Shown: piece by piece, positions 51,854 through 51,896 of the stretch
Position numbering within the stretch: the first letter of the stretch is position 1
Layout: each line of letters opens with the position of its first letter
From: Polyangia bacterium
Lineage (GTDB): Bacteria; Myxococcota_A; Polyangia; Polyangiales; Sandaracinaceae
Direction: 5' to 3'
Length of the DNA: 51,896 nt
Assembly (NCBI GenBank): GCA_030426845.1
Contig: JAUHXR010000019.1
Coordinates: 1 to 51,896 of the forward strand
The notes under the pieces: model-generated
Told to the model about the DNA's origin: nothing
Database searches by the model: none
What the model saw: only the letters and a program-made list of their open reading frames with translations
Position numbers and translations under genes: made by a program

Positions 51854-51896
51854 GCGCGCAAGGTACTCGACAATGGTAGAGTCCGCTCGCTTCCGA

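Overview
The window is very GC-rich DNA from a bacterial chromosome. Acidic lipoproteins with Asp-Ala-Gly linkers, von Willebrand A lipoproteins and coding density suggest a myxobacterium of the Sandaracinaceae/Polyangiales kind; this is inference from gene content, not a placement. The centre (7854-41912, 34,059 bp) is a complete-looking Mu-like transposable prophage. It begins 5'-TGT, ends ACA-3', has two transposase-type repeats at each end, and is flanked by a 5-bp duplication ACCGC. It sits inside a host gene for a trypsin-like protease: removing the prophage and one ACCGC joins the halves in frame into a 395-residue secreted protease with a Cys-rich tail.

Left host flank (1-7853): a short-chain dehydrogenase and a nucleosidase (minus), an App1/HAD phosphatase-like gene and two tandem VWA lipoproteins (plus), a TetR / DCC1 / membrane-protein group (minus), then the 5' part of the interrupted protease.

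Prophage: unlike Mu, the control region is at the middle (about 25.4 kb; the geometric centre is 24.88 kb) and the two arms are transcribed outward. The rightward arm has Ner, a ParB-methyltransferase fusion, transposase A, ATPase B, an exonuclease-HTH fusion, small early genes, GemA, a Mor/C-type activator, small and large terminase, portal and lysis candidates. The leftward arm has the repressor, protease/scaffold, decoration and major capsid proteins, tail completion, tail tube, tail chaperones with a -1 frameshift site, tape measure, hub and tip proteins, and a two-TM protein at the left end. No sheath gene is seen, so the virion is probably siphovirus-like. An identical 18-bp dyad-containing sequence lies in the same relative orientation upstream of both late operons, one copy directly after the activator gene, suggesting one activator fires both arms. 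Two plus-strand genes (Cys-rich lipoprotein, zinc ribbon) lie antisense in the leftward operon and look like morons.

Right host flank (41918-51896): the 3' protease remnant, an NmrA-like protein, a DUF2141 protein, a beta-barrel-like protein, an Ig-domain lipoprotein with a tandem repeat and hairpin after it, a divergent XRE-cupin regulator and SDR-queA operon with palindromes between, a small gene, a D-3-phosphoglycerate dehydrogenase, a NUDIX protein, a MITE-like inverted-repeat element and dapF. No tRNA, rRNA or CRISPR was seen.
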